A stretch of DNA of 64,000 nucleotides, from NCBI RefSeq assembly GCF_963678635.1, contig NC_087064.1:33270369-33334368 (forward strand). The letters run 5' to 3'. Positions 1-9,021 of the stretch are shown one piece after another. Each line of letters starts with the position of its first letter. Within the stretch, counting starts at the first letter, position 1. Below the pieces are notes generated by a model. It was not told the origin of the DNA. It saw only the letters and a list, made by a program, of their open reading frames with translations, and searched no databases. The stretch comes from Symsagittifera roscoffensis. Its lineage: Eukaryota > Xenacoelomorpha > Acoela > Convolutidae. The position numbers and the translations under genes were made by a program.

Positions 1-157
1 ATATGGTGTGTGTGGGGATGATTTTCATTAATAAACTCAAATTTTAGAATTTTTTTTTCATTTTATTTTATTACATTTAATTTTTTGATGTTATTACTGC
101 TCCATAAAACCTTAAAAGGCAGTCTGAACATTCAGGGTTTCGCCCTGATACGGGCAG
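1..157. repeat. Left terminal inverted repeat of the MITE
   Basis: Pairs with 1188-1356 in inverted orientation. The inner part (118-157) holds a perfect 5 bp-arm palindrome, CAGGG/CCCTG. A related string, GGCAGTCGAAACATTCAGGG, occurs in the spacers at about 4638 and 22370. Confidence 0.75.
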
Positions 158-1187
158 TCTTGTTATGATTATGATTAATATAATTATGATTTTTATTATA
201 ATTATGATGATTATCACGTCATCAGCTGAAATTTGAATTTTTGTAGGTTCTAAATCCTAAAAAATCAACTGGAGAAAAAGAAACACAAAATGGGATAGCA
301 CATTTTAATTTTTTTTGTGAAATAAGTTATGAAACTTCTTTTATTTTATGTATAGCTTATAACAAACATATCGGACAACGTCTTAAATTTTTGAAATGAT
401 TCTGGCCATCAAATTAAAATTTATAAGAAATAGTTCTATGAAGTTTTTCGTTTGTCTTTTTGTCGGCGTTTTGATTTTTTTCTCTAGAAAAAAAGCTTAT
501 CAAATCGCTGCTGATTTAAAATTGTTTTGAAGCTAAGTGCCTGAAATGATATAAAAAACTGGCACCTGAAAAAAAAACACAATTATTTTAGTTTGCTCTT
601 TTGAACGTTCAAACGTATCTTTGAAAAATACGTTGAAATTTGAACCTTATTTCAACATATTTCAAGGTTCAAATTACTTCAGAAATTTAACAAATTCTTC
701 GATAAATGTGCTAAATGCTAAAATAAATGAAAATTAGAATGCTCTTCTTTATGAAAAAACGACAAGGTCGAGGTCAATACTGACGTGGTCAATTCGACTA
801 ACTTCAAGGCTAGAAATCAGATGCCAGTTTTTGTATGAAATTTTGCGCGGACAGCTCACTTCACAAACTCTCGCTCAATATAAAAAAAAACAACTTTTAC
901 CAGTCTATGACTTACTTGGCAAAAACTAGATTTTTGCGAACCGCTTGAAACTATGAAAAATAATCTAATCACGAAAAAAAAATGTTCGAGAATTTTATCA
1001 TGATATGAAACATTACTTAAACTGATTCCAAGTTTTTATGGTTAATGACTTATTTGACAAAGAAACTTACTTATTGCGAATTGGTGAAAGTAACGGAGAA
1101 CTTCAAATATTACAAAGTTTATCTCTTAATAATTTGGTGACATAAAAACCTTCCCTTTCAAGCTACGGCAATAATATGAAACAAAAC

Positions 1188-1356
1188 TGCTCATATCAGG
1201 GCGAAGCCCTGAAAGTTCCGACTGCCTTTTAACGTTTATGGAGCAGTAATAACATAAACAACATAAAAAAAATAAATGAAATAAAATAAAATGAAAAACT
1301 TTTTTTTCTAAAATTTGAAATTTTTTCTATAAAAATCATCATCCCACACGCCATAT
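1188..1356. repeat. Right terminal inverted repeat of the MITE
   Basis: Inverted copy of 1-157 with some substitutions and small indels. It ends in CCATAT, matching the ATATGG at position 1. Confidence 0.75.
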
Positions 1357-1864
1357 AAAGTACAAAACATTAGATTTTGCTCCTTGTAACAAATCAATTA
1401 TGGCAAATGAGCTTCTTTCAACCAATTTAGAACGATTTCTAAGACGGATTAAATCTCCGCTTACGCGTTAATAGCGCGAATTATATCGCGCGTTACTAGT
1501 CCCAAATTGGTCAAAATGGCCAAAATGGCAATCTTTGAACCCTCATAACTTTACTAAAAAAGATCACAGGTGAAATATCTTTTCAAATTAAAGCTCAGGA
1601 CAACAATGGCTTTCGAATGATAAAAAAAACTTCCGTCAAAAATGGCTAGTTAAAAAGTCGAAATTTGTCTGAAGAAAAAAAAAACCCACCCCGAGCACAA
1701 TTATTCCGTTAGTATCTTGTTTTCGAAGATCATCGCTTAAATAGCTTAGTTACAAAATTTCTGGCCGTTGCGATTTGAATCATGCTACATTTAAAAAAAT
1801 GGAGCTTAATTTGTTTGCTCAGAAGATTTCATTTTTTGCGACACGACTCATGGTATGAAATTAC
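1357..1864. other. Intergenic DNA; right part matches the array spacer
   Basis: No gene is visible. From about 1720 to 1864 the sequence matches the spacer near 21430-21560 (GATCATCGCTTAAATAGCTT and following). That stretch is therefore the left remnant of the repeat-array spacer, split from the part at 4115 onward by the MULE insertion. A small palindrome-like GCGCGAATTATATCGCGCG lies near 1474-1492. Otherwise nothing is recognised. Confidence 0.6.
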
Positions 1865-4114
1865 GGATCCCCCTTTTTAACTCTAAACAACTTAACACCC
1901 TACAATTTCACTCCCTACTTTTTGTTGCCGTAGCAATTTAACATCGCTACATTTTAAAACAATTTCTATGACTTTTAACACCGTTTTAATCCAAAATAAA
2001 AAGAAAATTTACTTCAAAGGGGATTTCGGTAACCATCAAAGGATTAAACGAGAGACATTTTTGCCATTTAAAGCCAGACAAATTCGCGCTACTTAATTCG
2101 CGTTTAATAAAGTTTTGAACAGAAATGACTTTGCAAATTATTTCAATGAAACGTTTCAAACCAAATTGAAATGGCCTTGCCAAAATTTTCAATGAATCAT
2201 TCCAAAATGAACCAAAAACAAGCAATAGTTCAATGAACTTCAAAAGCCCGCAAATAATTAGACGTCTTTTGCCTACTAAGGTTTAACACTAAATTGAACT
2301 AGACGTTTAACACAAACTAGACAACGCTCGGAAAAAGTACAGATCAGTTTTGTCTTCGTAAACGGACATCATATTTTGTACTCTTTCATTTATTACTCGA
2401 TAATTTTTCTTTTTTTGTGAACTTATGGCCACTCGATGCATCAAAAAAGTTGAGTTTTTGTACGGAAGCGTCTTTTTGCAGGCTGCTCACTACTTCACTA
2501 CTTTCCGCATATGTGGGAGGGCCCCGCTGAAATATGATTGAATCCCGAAACGCCATCCCTCGACAGCATTTGTTGTTCGAGCAATCCCCATCACGGCCGC
2601 ATCTCGCTGGTTCCAAAGGGCGGGTGGGAATGAAACTTCACGGTTTGGCACCAAGCTTTTTATATAAGTTGTGCCGAAGTACAGACACAACTCGTCAATT
2701 TTCTCAAATTTCTCGGGTTCTAAACAATTTCTGTCGCATACATTCTGAATTTCCTGAACGATCATGTCATAGGAATCGCCGACCTATTCTTTTTTTTCGA
2801 ATGCAAGAAATGGCAGCATTTTTAAAGCCAGCGCTAAATCGTGATCCATTTCGTAGGTCTTTTTCAGACCCATTTCATTAGTTTTTCTCACGTAGCTCTT
2901 GGAGAGAAGGAAAAAACAACCCGATAAATGTGCCTCGGGGAATGTTTTTTTAAAGGACTGAAGAAAGCAGCTTGCTCAAAATCTAACAAAATTTTTTCAG
3001 GCCGGCAGTTGGGTGCTAAATCAATTAACGCCTGCAAGAAGCGATTGTAGGATTTTTTGGTTTTGTTAGGAAGGAAGGCGTAAATGCAAGCTGGCGCAAT
3101 GCCAGACACAGTAACATGAATTGAATATAGCTGATAGAACACTTTAAGAGTAATTTTAAAAGTTCCATCGGCTAACCAGAAAGATGACTTCTCAGCGTTT
3201 CGGGGTCAACGCACAAAATCACAAAATGATTCGCTCATGATCAATTGATCCACTGTCATTCCGGATAAAATTTTCAAAATTTCAGGGATCTCGAAATTTC
3301 GCGCAACGGGGATGGGCGGCATATTTACATCTAGCTGCTTACGAGTGTGCGCAGCCGTTCAGATCAATTTGTCTTTACTTGGGAGGGCAAACTGAGTGGC
3401 CAAACCGTTTGTAATTGGCAAAACCGCACTGGCAACTGCAACAGTCGGCGTAAATCTCTCGCTGAGATCTTTTATATGCTTGATGACATTTCAGGCCTCC
3501 GATTTTCCCACTGAAATATCGTGGTTATGCTCTCCACGCGTCTCGATTAATTCGTTATTTTTAGTAATGGCAGTTGCTCGACATTTGTGTGTTTGATGTT
3601 TTGAGCAAATCCAGTTTTCTGTAAACTTATTTTTTCGCTTTGAATAAAATTCATGGCCGGACGCTATAAGAATGGGCTTGTTTTTTGATAAAACTGTGAA
3701 CTCGAAAGAAGACACAATCATAATGTGTTTTTTGTGTTTGCGTTTGTTTATCACTTGAGTAAAGTATAAAGTGACTGTCAGATTTTAATTTTTGTCAGAA
3801 TTTTTACGTCAAATTGTTATGAATTAGCACAAGCTGCTTTTTTTAGTAATCATAATGGCTTAGCGAAAAATCTAATTGAAAATAATTTACAAACTTGTAG
3901 ATAAGAGTCTTAAGTAAATTACGAAGCCTCCTTTTAGCATATATAACTAAGATAAACCAAGTTTTTCATTATGGTGCGTGTGTTAATTGCAGGATTAACT
4001 TTGGTGTGATAAGAGTTAAGATAAGGAATTCATACAGCATTAATTTTAACAGTGAAATGACTATGTGTTAAAATGTACGGTGTTAAATTGTATGTCATTA
4101 AATTGTAGGACACC
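1865..4114 (-). mobile_element. Mutator-like (FLYWCH-MULE) DNA transposon, inactive
   Basis: A 2.25 kb insertion interrupts sequence that is continuous in a paralogous spacer (TATGAAATTACTTGAAGAGC near 21560). It is flanked by an 8 bp direct repeat, GAAATTAC, at 1857-1864 and 4115-4122, as expected for a Mutator-superfamily target duplication. Inside, on the minus strand, are decayed pieces of a FLYWCH zinc-finger plus MULE transposase. The termini lack long perfect inverted repeats, but both ends carry subterminal TTTAACACC-type strings. Confidence 0.85.
2490..3754 (-). pseudogene. FLYWCH/MULE transposase pseudogene
   Basis: Reading down the minus strand, 3754-3491 encodes a FLYWCH-type zinc finger (FTENWICSKHQTHKCRA, then EHNHD). 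The frame around 3173-3159 gives ADGTFK, which fits the first catalytic Asp of MULE transposases. The piece at 3142-2888 gives FYQLYSIH, LPNKTKKSYNRFL and ILLDFEQAA, where the Asp fits the second catalytic Asp. The piece at 2765-2490 gives YFGTTYI, LWN and RTTNAVEGW, typical of the C-terminal part. The pieces lie in different frames with stops between them, so no functional enzyme is made. Assignment comes from motif recognition of the MULE and FLYWCH families; exact boundaries are uncertain. Confidence 0.8.
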
Positions 4115-5290
4115 GAAATTACTTGAAGAGCTTTCACAAGTTATCGTTTGAAATGCCTGCAAAGAAGATTTTTATTTAAGCGAACACCATCACTATGAAT
4201 TTTTTTGTTTCAAGCTTTAGGCTTGATTGCAGAAAAGAATGGCTTGCTTGAATGGCTCTCTCCAATAAACTAAATGGCTGCAAATTGAATTAAGGTAAGA
4301 AATTACATGAAAAACCTTGAGCTTGCTCAGATAAGATATGGATGAACTTCAACTTTTTCAAAGTTTCATTTCTTGAAGAGCTTGATCAGAACAATCAGTT
4401 TTTTGCGACCTGATTGATTAATGGGGACGGGCTTGCTAGTTGTAAATTAAAATTGTGTGTGAAAGATCGTTAAACTGAGTCGGTTGTTTTCCTGATTTTT
4501 GCCAGTAATTTCGTCGTGCTCTTCAAAATTTCTATCATCTGAAAGGTATTGACGTCCTGAGATCAAATTAAAAAAGATGTTTTACCTGTTAAGATTTTTC
4601 AGGTAATTAGGCAAAAAATCTACTCATCGACGTTTAGAGGCAGTCGAAACATTCAGGGCTTTGTCCCAATTTGAACAGTTGAGTTCTTTTTCAATTAGAA
4701 ACTGACCAAGGAGTATGCGACTCTCACTAGTCGCTAGTAGCCTCTTATATGTTACAAATTCCGGCAGACGTAATGAATGTTGCGTGCGTAGTCCAGCGAT
4801 TTTGGTATCATTTTTTGGAGGCATCAAGCATTCCATGAGGAGTAAAAAAGAAGACCGGAGTGATTATTTGAGCTGTTTATAATAATTGAGCACACATTTT
4901 TAACGATAATGTAGTTAAATGTTACTATTAATAATAATGTCAGCAAATTAGTTTTTAAATAGTTTACTTTTGACCTTATAATCAATTTTATTAAAGTGGC
5001 CTTGTTTTATTGATTGGTTATTGCCATAATCTGGTAAATTTCAACATTCGGGCTGGCAAAGTTTTTGATACCTTACATGGTTCGATCAAAACTCGACTGT
5101 AGTCTCAGGAACGTCATTTTGGTATATTTGTTAATATATTTACTATAGACTCCGCATTAGAGATAGAACGAATTTCATTTGACACGAACATGACATCAAA
5201 AATTCAATGAAAAACTTGCGTTATATATTCTTCAAATTGCCGTCAAATTTAGATCCATTCGCTGAATTTACCAGCAATGAGCTGTAAGCT
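4115..5290. repeat. Spacer upstream of RING copy 1 (variant A)
   Basis: Non-coding. It matches the spacer upstream of copy 4 (about 21560-23020) nearly end to end, including the block at 4621-4840 with GGCAGTCGAAACATTCAGGG. Copies 2 and 3 lack that block and have a short hAT-like fragment instead. The left part still carries recognisable ~80 bp repeat monomers. The minus-strand open frame at 4624-4836 is present in both variant A copies but resembles no known protein, and I do not call it a gene. Confidence 0.65.
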
Positions 5291-5293
5291 TGC

Positions 5294-5300
5294 TATAAAA
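5294..5300 (+). promoter_or_regulatory. Candidate TATA box, RING copy 1
   Basis: TATAAAA sits 158 bp before the ATG, inside the conserved string GCTATAAAAAGCAATATATT. The same motif lies exactly 158 bp upstream of the start in all four copies (11249, 16949, 23026). This is a positional inference; no transcript data are available. Confidence 0.5.
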
Positions 5301-5380
5301 AGCAATATATTTGCTTCAAATAGCATTTTACTTCGTTTGTTCACCAACACAACACTATACCTTTTATACCATAAATATTG

Positions 5381-5449
5381 GTAATTGAACCAATTCTTTT
5401 TTTGGACAGCATTTAATTTTTGAGCTCTTTTTGTTTTCTTTCTCTGCAG
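5381..5449 (+). other. Candidate 5' UTR intron or trans-splice acceptor, RING copy 1
   Basis: A pyrimidine tract ends in TTTCTTTCTCTGCAG at 5435-5449, two bases before the start codon. A possible donor, TTG-GTAATT, begins at 5381, which would give a 69 bp intron between the TATA-like site and the ATG. A spliced-leader acceptor is the alternative reading. The arrangement is conserved in the other three copies. Confidence 0.4.
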
Positions 5450-5451
5450 AA

Positions 5452-6849
5452 ATGGAGCAGAGTTTGGACTCTTTTTTCGAGCGACAGCGCCAGGAGCGCG
5501 CAAATGAAATCCGTCTCCTGAATCAAACGAGCTTGACTGTTCAAATGGGATGTGAAAACAATTCACTCACGCAAATGCTCAGCGATCGAATTGAGATTAC
5601 TAAAATTGACTGCAGCAATACACCTTCAGCTTCTGTAAATACTTCGAATACGAGCAGTTCAGGAAATCAGAACCAAAACTTCGATTTGACTCTGGACCAA
5701 TTTTTTGAGTCTCAACGAGCTCAGAGAATCAGCGAAGTCGAACGACTCGCTACGCAGATGCCTTCTGGATATGACCGGCGATTCGTGCTAAACGAGATGC
5801 TCCAACGAAGTCAGGTGAGACGAGGGGGTGAAAATGAGACTACAATATCGGAGCTAGAATCAGTCATGAATGCGCAGAGGGTTAGAACATTGCTGTCGAA
5901 CACTTTCCGAACACGTCTGGAAAACGCCCTCCGAAGTCCGCCTCAGAGTGTACAAAATCAACAGAACAACCGATCTAGTCGAAGGGGCCACAGGAACACT
6001 CGACGAAGCGAGGAACCTAGGCGAAATCGTGTACCATCGGCACCTGATCGCCAAGTCCGTCCTGTGATTCCTACTCCTCCCGCGCCACCGGTATCCGAAG
6101 CACCTCAACCTGTCGGCTGGCAGTCTGTTCAAGCGCACGTGAACGACGATAGAGTGGTGAGAAATGAAAGATTCGACGTATTTGCTGAGATAAGTAGTCT
6201 TATTAGTGAACAGATTGTAACCCAGACTTTGAATAGTACAATTTCTGATCTTCTTGAAAGTCACTTGCAACATCGAATTGAATCGGCACCTTCTGTTTTC
6301 ACGTGGGAAGCGAGAGAAGAATCGATGCGAACCCTGAACAACTTGCCTCGACAACAAAGAGCTCGAAACGACTTCTCTGATATTGGTATTGTGGATGTTC
6401 CAACAACTAATGGAAGACGTTTCGCAGCTGCCGTGCCTCCACCACCTGCATACCGACGTCCCGCTGCTCGGCGTGGTGCACCCGGACAAACTTCCGAAAG
6501 TGACGAGAGAATTGAGCGACTTGAGTCTATGATGGAATCGATGCAGAATCTCCTCACGAGACAAACGAGCTCACAAGCTCAGCTTGAGAGCGCAATTCAG
6601 CAAGTGATTCTGAATCAGACTTTGCTGTCAACAAATGCGACTGGAATTTCCGTTTCGGTTCAACCGGAATCTGCTGGAAAATGTGTTGTATGCCTGGACG
6701 AGTCAAGACCGGTCGACAATGCGTTTTACAGATGTGGTCATGTGATTGCCTGCACACCTTGTGCAGCTGTTCTTTTGGCTGTCAATCCTTACTGCCCTCT
6801 TTGTAGACAGAAAATCGATGACGTCATCAAGTTGTACAAATTGACTTAA
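5452..6849 (+). CDS. RING-finger protein, array copy 1 (probable E3 ubiquitin ligase)
   Basis: This 465-residue single-exon gene ends in a C3HC4 RING finger: CVVC, then YRCGH, CTPC and CPLCR at residues ~412-455. It finishes I-D-D-V-I-K-L-Y-K, a layout like the C-terminal RINGs of Neuralized- and LRSAM1-type proteins, so ubiquitin ligase activity is likely but inferred. The N-terminus repeats one motif twice (LDSFFERQRQERANEIRLLN near residue 4 and LDQFFESQRAQRISEVERL near 83). A basic, Arg-rich and Pro-rich middle (~175-225) and a predicted coiled coil (~350-395) follow. No signal peptide or membrane segment is seen. The ATG at 5452 was chosen because it follows a CAG acceptor-like site and is conserved in all copies. 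CGA is the favoured Arg codon. Confidence 0.85.
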   Translation: MEQSLDSFFERQRQERANEIRLLNQTSLTVQMGCENNSLTQMLSDRIEITKIDCSNTPSASVNTSNTSSSGNQNQNFDLTLDQFFESQRAQRISEVERLATQMPSGYDRRFVLNEMLQRSQVRRGGENETTISELESVMNAQRVRTLLSNTFRTRLENALRSPPQSVQNQQNNRSSRRGHRNTRRSEEPRRNRVPSAPDRQVRPVIPTPPAPPVSEAPQPVGWQSVQAHVNDDRVVRNERFDVFAEISSLISEQIVTQTLNSTISDLLESHLQHRIESAPSVFTWEAREESMRTLNNLPRQQRARNDFSDIGIVDVPTTNGRRFAAAVPPPPAYRRPAARRGAPGQTSESDERIERLESMMESMQNLLTRQTSSQAQLESAIQQVILNQTLLSTNATGISVSVQPESAGKCVVCLDESRPVDNAFYRCGHVIACTPCAAVLLAVNPYCPLCRQKIDDVIKLYKLT

Positions 6850-7285
6850 CTATTACAATATGTAAAAAATAGCCGTTTTTTTAAATGATCATTCTTGCTC
6901 TTATACTTATTTATGCAAAATTAAATTACATTTTGCTGAAATAGTCTTTCATGATACTCTGATAGAAGGCCCAATAAGGGGTAGCACTATCAATTCGTAC
7001 TCATTTTGATTCTCGACTGAGGAGCATTTTTCCGACTATTTATTTTTGCTATTATCTTAAGGATATCGATATTCGAATGCAAAACTTAAGATATAATTTT
7101 TTGCGCTGTTTACCCTATAAAAATAGAAATTGGGAACTTTTTGCTGGAAATTATTTTTGTCGAATTTATTGACTGAAATGAAAAAACTGCCGTTACGCTG
7201 AGGTGATGACTCAGACTCAGAAAATGTTTCCAGTTTTCGGTAGGCACTAACTGATTGATTACCTGACAGATTTTTATTATATTTT
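6850..7285. other. 3' flank of RING copy 1
   Basis: No coding sequence is seen. The stretch is conserved in all four units (12805, 18505 and 24582 onward). It contains a potential hairpin (TATTATCTTAAG near 7050 pairing with CTTAAGATATAAT near 7085) and a TGACTCA (AP-1-like) site at 7207-7213 followed by GACTCAG. Either may belong to the RING 3' end or be unrelated DNA preceding the LTR. Confidence 0.5.
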
Positions 7286-7289
7286 GATT

Positions 7290-7490
7290 TGTGATAGTGA
7301 CTAAAATAATTCACGCCATTTTAGATCTGTTCACTCTCTGTCAAAATTCTGGTGAAAAGTGTTATTTAATATTCGGAGTTGTCTGTCACCTTTTATTGAC
7401 CTCTATTTCCTTGTCTGTGACTAACTTTATGAAATACAGTTCTTCATTTCATAGTTTAAATTTTACAGAACGAGTTACTCTTTCCTAACA
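7290..7490 (+). repeat. Gypsy 5' LTR, unit 1
   Basis: A 201 bp sequence starts TGTGATAG and ends CCTAACA (TG...CA), preceded by GATT and followed directly by the primer-binding site TGGCGCAGCC. It is homologous to 13245-13445, 18933-19133 and 25029-25228, and more distantly to the 3' LTR at 51455-51645. This copy is a truncated element with no 3' LTR of its own. Confidence 0.8.
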
Positions 7491-7508
7491 TGGCGCAGCC
7501 AGCAGGCC
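7491..7508 (+). other. tRNA primer-binding site, unit 1 gypsy
   Basis: TGGCGCAGCCAGCAGGCC follows the LTR's terminal CA immediately. It starts with the TGG expected from pairing to a tRNA CCA end. I do not assign the tRNA species. Confidence 0.65.
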
Positions 7509-8890
7509 AAAGTGGGGGCGGGGGTGCTGGGTGAAGAACCCATTTCAAATAACGCCGTTTTGGTCCCCAAAACTAGCTCAACCGCCCATGATTTGGGAAT
7601 TTTGGTTAACCGATTTCAATGGGGAATGGTTGCCAAACATAAGATTAATCCTAGAAACTTCTACTACGACAATACGCTAACTACAGCACAAATCACTGCG
7701 CTGCCGGCAGATGAAGATGAAAAGAACCGATTAGAGTAGGAACAGACGTTAATATCAAAGTTTTACTAATTCCTGTGGGAAAAGAGGGAGGATGAACTCC
7801 TTAGGCCCAAACCACACCTGGATCTGGGATCGACTTGGTACTCGCGAGTACTAGATGCAATGGAAACTGAGTTTAAGAAAGAAAGGAATGAGATTTAATA
7901 AACGTTCCAGCTGCTAGAAAGGGAACAACATATTGTGAGCCGTTGGAGCACTTCCATCCGGTCCCAAGTGGATTAGTGGCGCGATGTAAATTCGGAACAC
8001 TGCAAACCAAGATTTTAAGGGATGTAATCATTGTTAAAACGAACGATCGAGTGGCCCGGAACGAGCTCTGCAGATCAACCAAAACACAGTGGGAGTGAGG
8101 AACACTCTAGATTAAAACCGAACTAGTAAGAGCGATCAGAGGAGGCTATCGAAATAGTAGACAATGAGCAAAAAAGCCGTATAGAACACCGATCGAACTC
8201 CGAAGGGTAGCGCAAATGGGTACCAGTAATTGCTACAACTGCAATCAGCCACGTTTTACACGAGAGCTCATGGCAAAATGTCCAGCGTGGGGAGCAACGT
8301 GCAATTTTTGTCGAAAAATGGGACACTATGGGCGAACGTGCCGAGGTGAACGCGGATACCGACGGCGACTGAAAGTGGTAGGGATCCAAGTGAATGGAGA
8401 ACAGAACATAGACGAGACAGGGGAGATGGAGGACATCCAGTTGCATTATAGGAGTTTGGTCGAATGGGTTAAAAAACCGGAGGAGAGACGGCAATCATGG
8501 GATTCAGACAGCCCAGGGGATTATGCGGTAATGGCGATACAGTCAAAGCAATAAACGAAGTTGAAAACAGCTGGAGCAAAAATTCCAATTGAACTCAACG
8601 GAAAGCAAATGAGCATTTGGATTTACAGCAGCTTGCCGACCCCCACAGTTCCGATCTTTAAAATTAGCGAACTAAAAGGATGTTGGGCACAGCTTGCGTA
8701 AAATTGAGTGGTCTCAAACTGGAAGACAAGGAGTTCCGGTACCACGGAAACATATCGCTACTCTAACTTGGAGCAATGGAAGTGAAACTGGAAGCCAACG
8801 GATCGAAGATTCCGGCACGAATCAAGGTGATAGGGGAAAATCAACCAATCTTCATTTGGAGAGACTAAAAAAACTCGTTGACGAAAAAAA
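7509..8890 (+). pseudogene. Gypsy gag (and start of protease) remnant, unit 1
   Basis: Broken coding DNA follows the primer-binding site. A 112-codon open piece (8216-8554) carries a double gypsy-type zinc knuckle: CYNCNQPRFTRELMAKCPA, then CNFCRKMGHYGRTC. Upstream pieces (7512-7739 and about 7890-8100) look like decayed capsid region. After 8554 comes an aspartic-protease start in which the expected D-S/T-G has become Y-S-S, so the enzyme is dead. The remnant ends at the junction with the ~80 bp repeats. Family assignment rests on the knuckle spacing and on the LTR and primer-binding site upstream. Confidence 0.75.
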
Positions 8891-9021
8891 CTCTTCAAGA
8901 ATCGATTCCCATTCAAGCTACGCCAACAATATGAATTATTTCAAAGCTTTATTACTTAATAGCTTGTTTGAGATATTTTATATTTTTTGTGATATAAATC
9001 AAGTTATCGAAAAAAAAACGA

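Larger units (their letters stand above)
1..1356. mobile_element. Non-autonomous DNA transposon (MITE) with ~160 bp terminal inverted repeats
   Basis: The left end (1-157) and right end (1188-1356) are imperfect reverse complements. Both carry a GTGTGGG-type terminus, an A/T-rich block, the string TGTTATTACTGCTCCATAAA or its complement, and an inner CAGGG-TTTCG-CCCTG mini-palindrome. The ~1.03 kb interior has no open reading frame of note. It contains monomers of the same degenerate ~80 bp repeat that fills the spacers of the RING array (for example TTTTTGCGAACCGCTTGAAA near 930). No transposase is present, so the element is non-autonomous. The left terminus may extend just outside the window, so no target duplication could be checked. 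Confidence 0.75.

Noticed and set aside
5431-5451. Seven-codon upstream extension of the RING protein
   Set aside because: It starts at TTG, runs through the pyrimidine tract and splice-acceptor-like CAG, and is not needed; the ATG at 5452 is shared by all copies.
5249-5566. 105-codon minus-strand open frame over the RING gene start, repeated at 11204-11521 and, shorter, in units 3 and 4
   Set aside because: It is the antisense shadow of the conserved RING coding start and promoter; its conservation is explained by the plus-strand gene.
5860-6564. 234-codon minus-strand open frame inside RING copy 1
   Set aside because: Antisense shadow of the CGA-rich RING coding sequence; in copies 2-4 it is broken into shorter pieces while the plus-strand frame stays open.
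8123-8494. 123-codon minus-strand open frame repeated at 14079, 19732 and 25745
   Set aside because: Shadow of the gag zinc-knuckle region; the plus strand has recognisable knuckles, the minus strand has no known motif.
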